This document shows positions 31,092-32,099 of a stretch of 32,099 nt of DNA, in pieces. The stretch is from positions 1 through 32,099 of the forward strand of contig NZ_SLUI01000024.1 in assembly GCF_004339805.1 (NCBI RefSeq). Reading direction: 5' to 3'. Both the position numbers and the translations under genes were made by a program. The notes beneath the pieces were generated by a model, which ran no database searches, had not been told where the DNA came from, and saw only the letters and a program-made list of their open reading frames with translations. This DNA comes from Anaerospora hongkongensis (GTDB taxonomy: Bacteria; Bacillota; Negativicutes; Sporomusales; DSM-15969). Each line of letters starts with the position of its first letter. The first letter of the stretch is position 1.

Positions 31092-32099
31092 ATGCAGATT
31101 TCATTGCTTGTGGAACTGTTAGAGAGAATGAGCGTTATGGCTACATTAGCGTTTGTACTGTCGCATACAACCGCATTTCGTCGTCTGGTTGACTATGAAG
31201 CCCGACATCGGGAACGACTGCTGTTAACGGTTATTTTCGGGTTTATTGGTATTGTCGGCACTTATGCCGGTATTCCTGTCAATGACGCTTTAGCCAACTC
31301 CAGAGTGGTAGGGGTTATGGCGGCGGGGCTAATTGGCGGCCCGCTGATGGGCGGGGTAGCTGGGTTAATTGCCGGCGGTCACCGGTACCTGCTGGGGGGC
31401 TTCACCGCTTTTTCCTGTGCTTTAGCCAATGTATGCGAAGGCGTACTGGCGGGAATATTTTACCGCTATTATCCAGCCCGTCCGATACCCTGGTGGGTAG
31501 CGCTTGCGGCTGGTGTTATTGGCGAAAGCATGCAAATGATTATTATTCTGGCAACGGCACGGCCCTATGAGCAGGCGCTGCTATTAGTCAATGAGATCGG
31601 AATACCCATGATTGTTGTAAATTCGATTGGCCTTTCCTTATTTATGGTTATTATAAAAACTGCAAAAGATGCCCAGGAAAGTGTAGGGGCGGAAAAATCC
31701 CGCAAAGCACTGGATATTGCAACGAAGACGCTGCCTTTTCTCCGCAAGGGGCTGACAAGCGATTCTGCTTATGAAACGGCCCGCATCATTTATGCTTCCG
31801 GCGGCTATGATGCAGTAGCCGTTACGGATAGCGAACATGTTCTGGCCTTTATTGGTGCTGAAGCTCAGCATCATAAACCCGGGAAGTCCAGCTTGACGAA
31901 AGCGACCCGGTATGTCTTGGAATCCGGACAAATGTTTATTGCCCAGAATAGTGCCGAGATCGGCTGTTACTGTGAGCGCTGCCGGTTATCCAGCACTGTA
32001 GTGGTACCGCTCAAGCAAGCCGGGAGAGTTATCGGTACCCTGAAATTGTACTATACCCGGGGGAATATGGTCGGCGATGCAGATATTGTGTTTGCTGCC
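31092..32099 (+). CDS. LytS-like sensor histidine kinase, 5' part
   Basis: The 336 codons from ATG 31092 run off the window without a stop. The N-terminal five-helix 5TM-5TMR_LYT region (about 1-195) carries NSRVVGVMAAGLIGGPLMGG (69-88) and GGHRYLLGG (95-103), hallmarks of LytS/YpdA/BtsS sensors. A GAF-like domain follows (about 205-336) with Cys292, Cys294 and Cys297 in GCYCERCRLSS, and VVVPL after it. The kinase domains expected next are outside the window. Such proteins sense membrane state or pyruvate-like ligands and work with a LytR-type regulator. The ribosome site is GAAGAGGTG. Confidence 0.85.
   Translation, partial: MQISLLVELLERMSVMATLAFVLSHTTAFRRLVDYEARHRERLLLTVIFGFIGIVGTYAGIPVNDALANSRVVGVMAAGLIGGPLMGGVAGLIAGGHRYLLGGFTAFSCALANVCEGVLAGIFYRYYPARPIPWWVALAAGVIGESMQMIIILATARPYEQALLLVNEIGIPMIVVNSIGLSLFMVIIKTAKDAQESVGAEKSRKALDIATKTLPFLRKGLTSDSAYETARIIYASGGYDAVAVTDSEHVLAFIGAEAQHHKPGKSSLTKATRYVLESGQMFIAQNSAEIGCYCERCRLSSTVVVPLKQAGRVIGTLKLYYTRGNMVGDADIVFAA

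Overview
The window is ordinary-looking, densely packed bacterial chromosome of moderate GC content. It starts inside a 5S rRNA gene and ends inside a LytS-type sensor gene. The heme genes use the C5 (glutamyl-tRNA) route, uroporphyrinogen methyltransferase is fused to uroporphyrinogen-III synthase, and strong AGGAGG-like ribosome sites are common. Together with lipoproteins, an LCP protein, a FakB/FakA pair and a LytS sensor, this suggests an anaerobic Firmicute. My best guess is a Sporomusa/Pelosinus-like member of the Negativicutes. That assignment is inference from gene content, not a database match.

Layout: (1) 1-390, the 3' end of 5S rRNA, its terminator and a repeat-like intergenic element. 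(2) 391-2680, zwf-pgl, the first two steps of the oxidative pentose phosphate pathway, followed by a convergent 43-codon gene (2687-2818, minus) that is easy to miss. (3) 3015-4675, a lipoprotein ApbE flavin transferase and an overlapping CoA-pyrophosphatase-like Nudix gene. (4) 4730-6620, an orphan 89-residue gene and a dicarboxylate/amino-acid symporter. (5) 6714-8775, TatA, a GH18 lipoprotein, an MTH1187-type small protein and a copper-chaperone-like HMA protein. (6) 8876-12262, cell envelope genes: an LCP ligase and penicillin-binding protein 2. (7) 12391-20128, the siroheme/heme operon sirC-hemA-hemC-cobA/hemD-hemB, then a hairpin-rich repeat, hemL and a Crp/Fnr regulator. (8) 20156-22303, minus strand, a large FtsA-like ATPase with an unusual C-terminal repeat half. 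(9) 22587-26088, a CxxC mini-protein, then FakB, FakA and a cyclodeaminase-family protein. (10) 26132-29276, minus strand, an SDR oxidoreductase and the Tex S1 protein. (11) 29435 to the end, a small membrane protein, an HD-GYP protein (minus) and a divergent LytS-like sensor cut by the window edge.

The heme block works as a unit. HemA and HemL make 5-aminolevulinate from glutamyl-tRNA, HemB and HemC build hydroxymethylbilane, the HemD half closes it to uroporphyrinogen III, and the CobA half plus SirC divert it towards siroheme or cobalamin. Genes overlap by up to 38 bases, which suggests coupled translation. A leader upstream of sirC can fold so that its ribosome site is paired.

I see no phage, transposase, CRISPR array or defence system. 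The points most worth following are the sirC leader fold, the FtsA-like protein with its repeat half, the 43-residue gene, the palindrome on the -35 box of the CxxC gene, and two related hairpin-rich intergenic elements.
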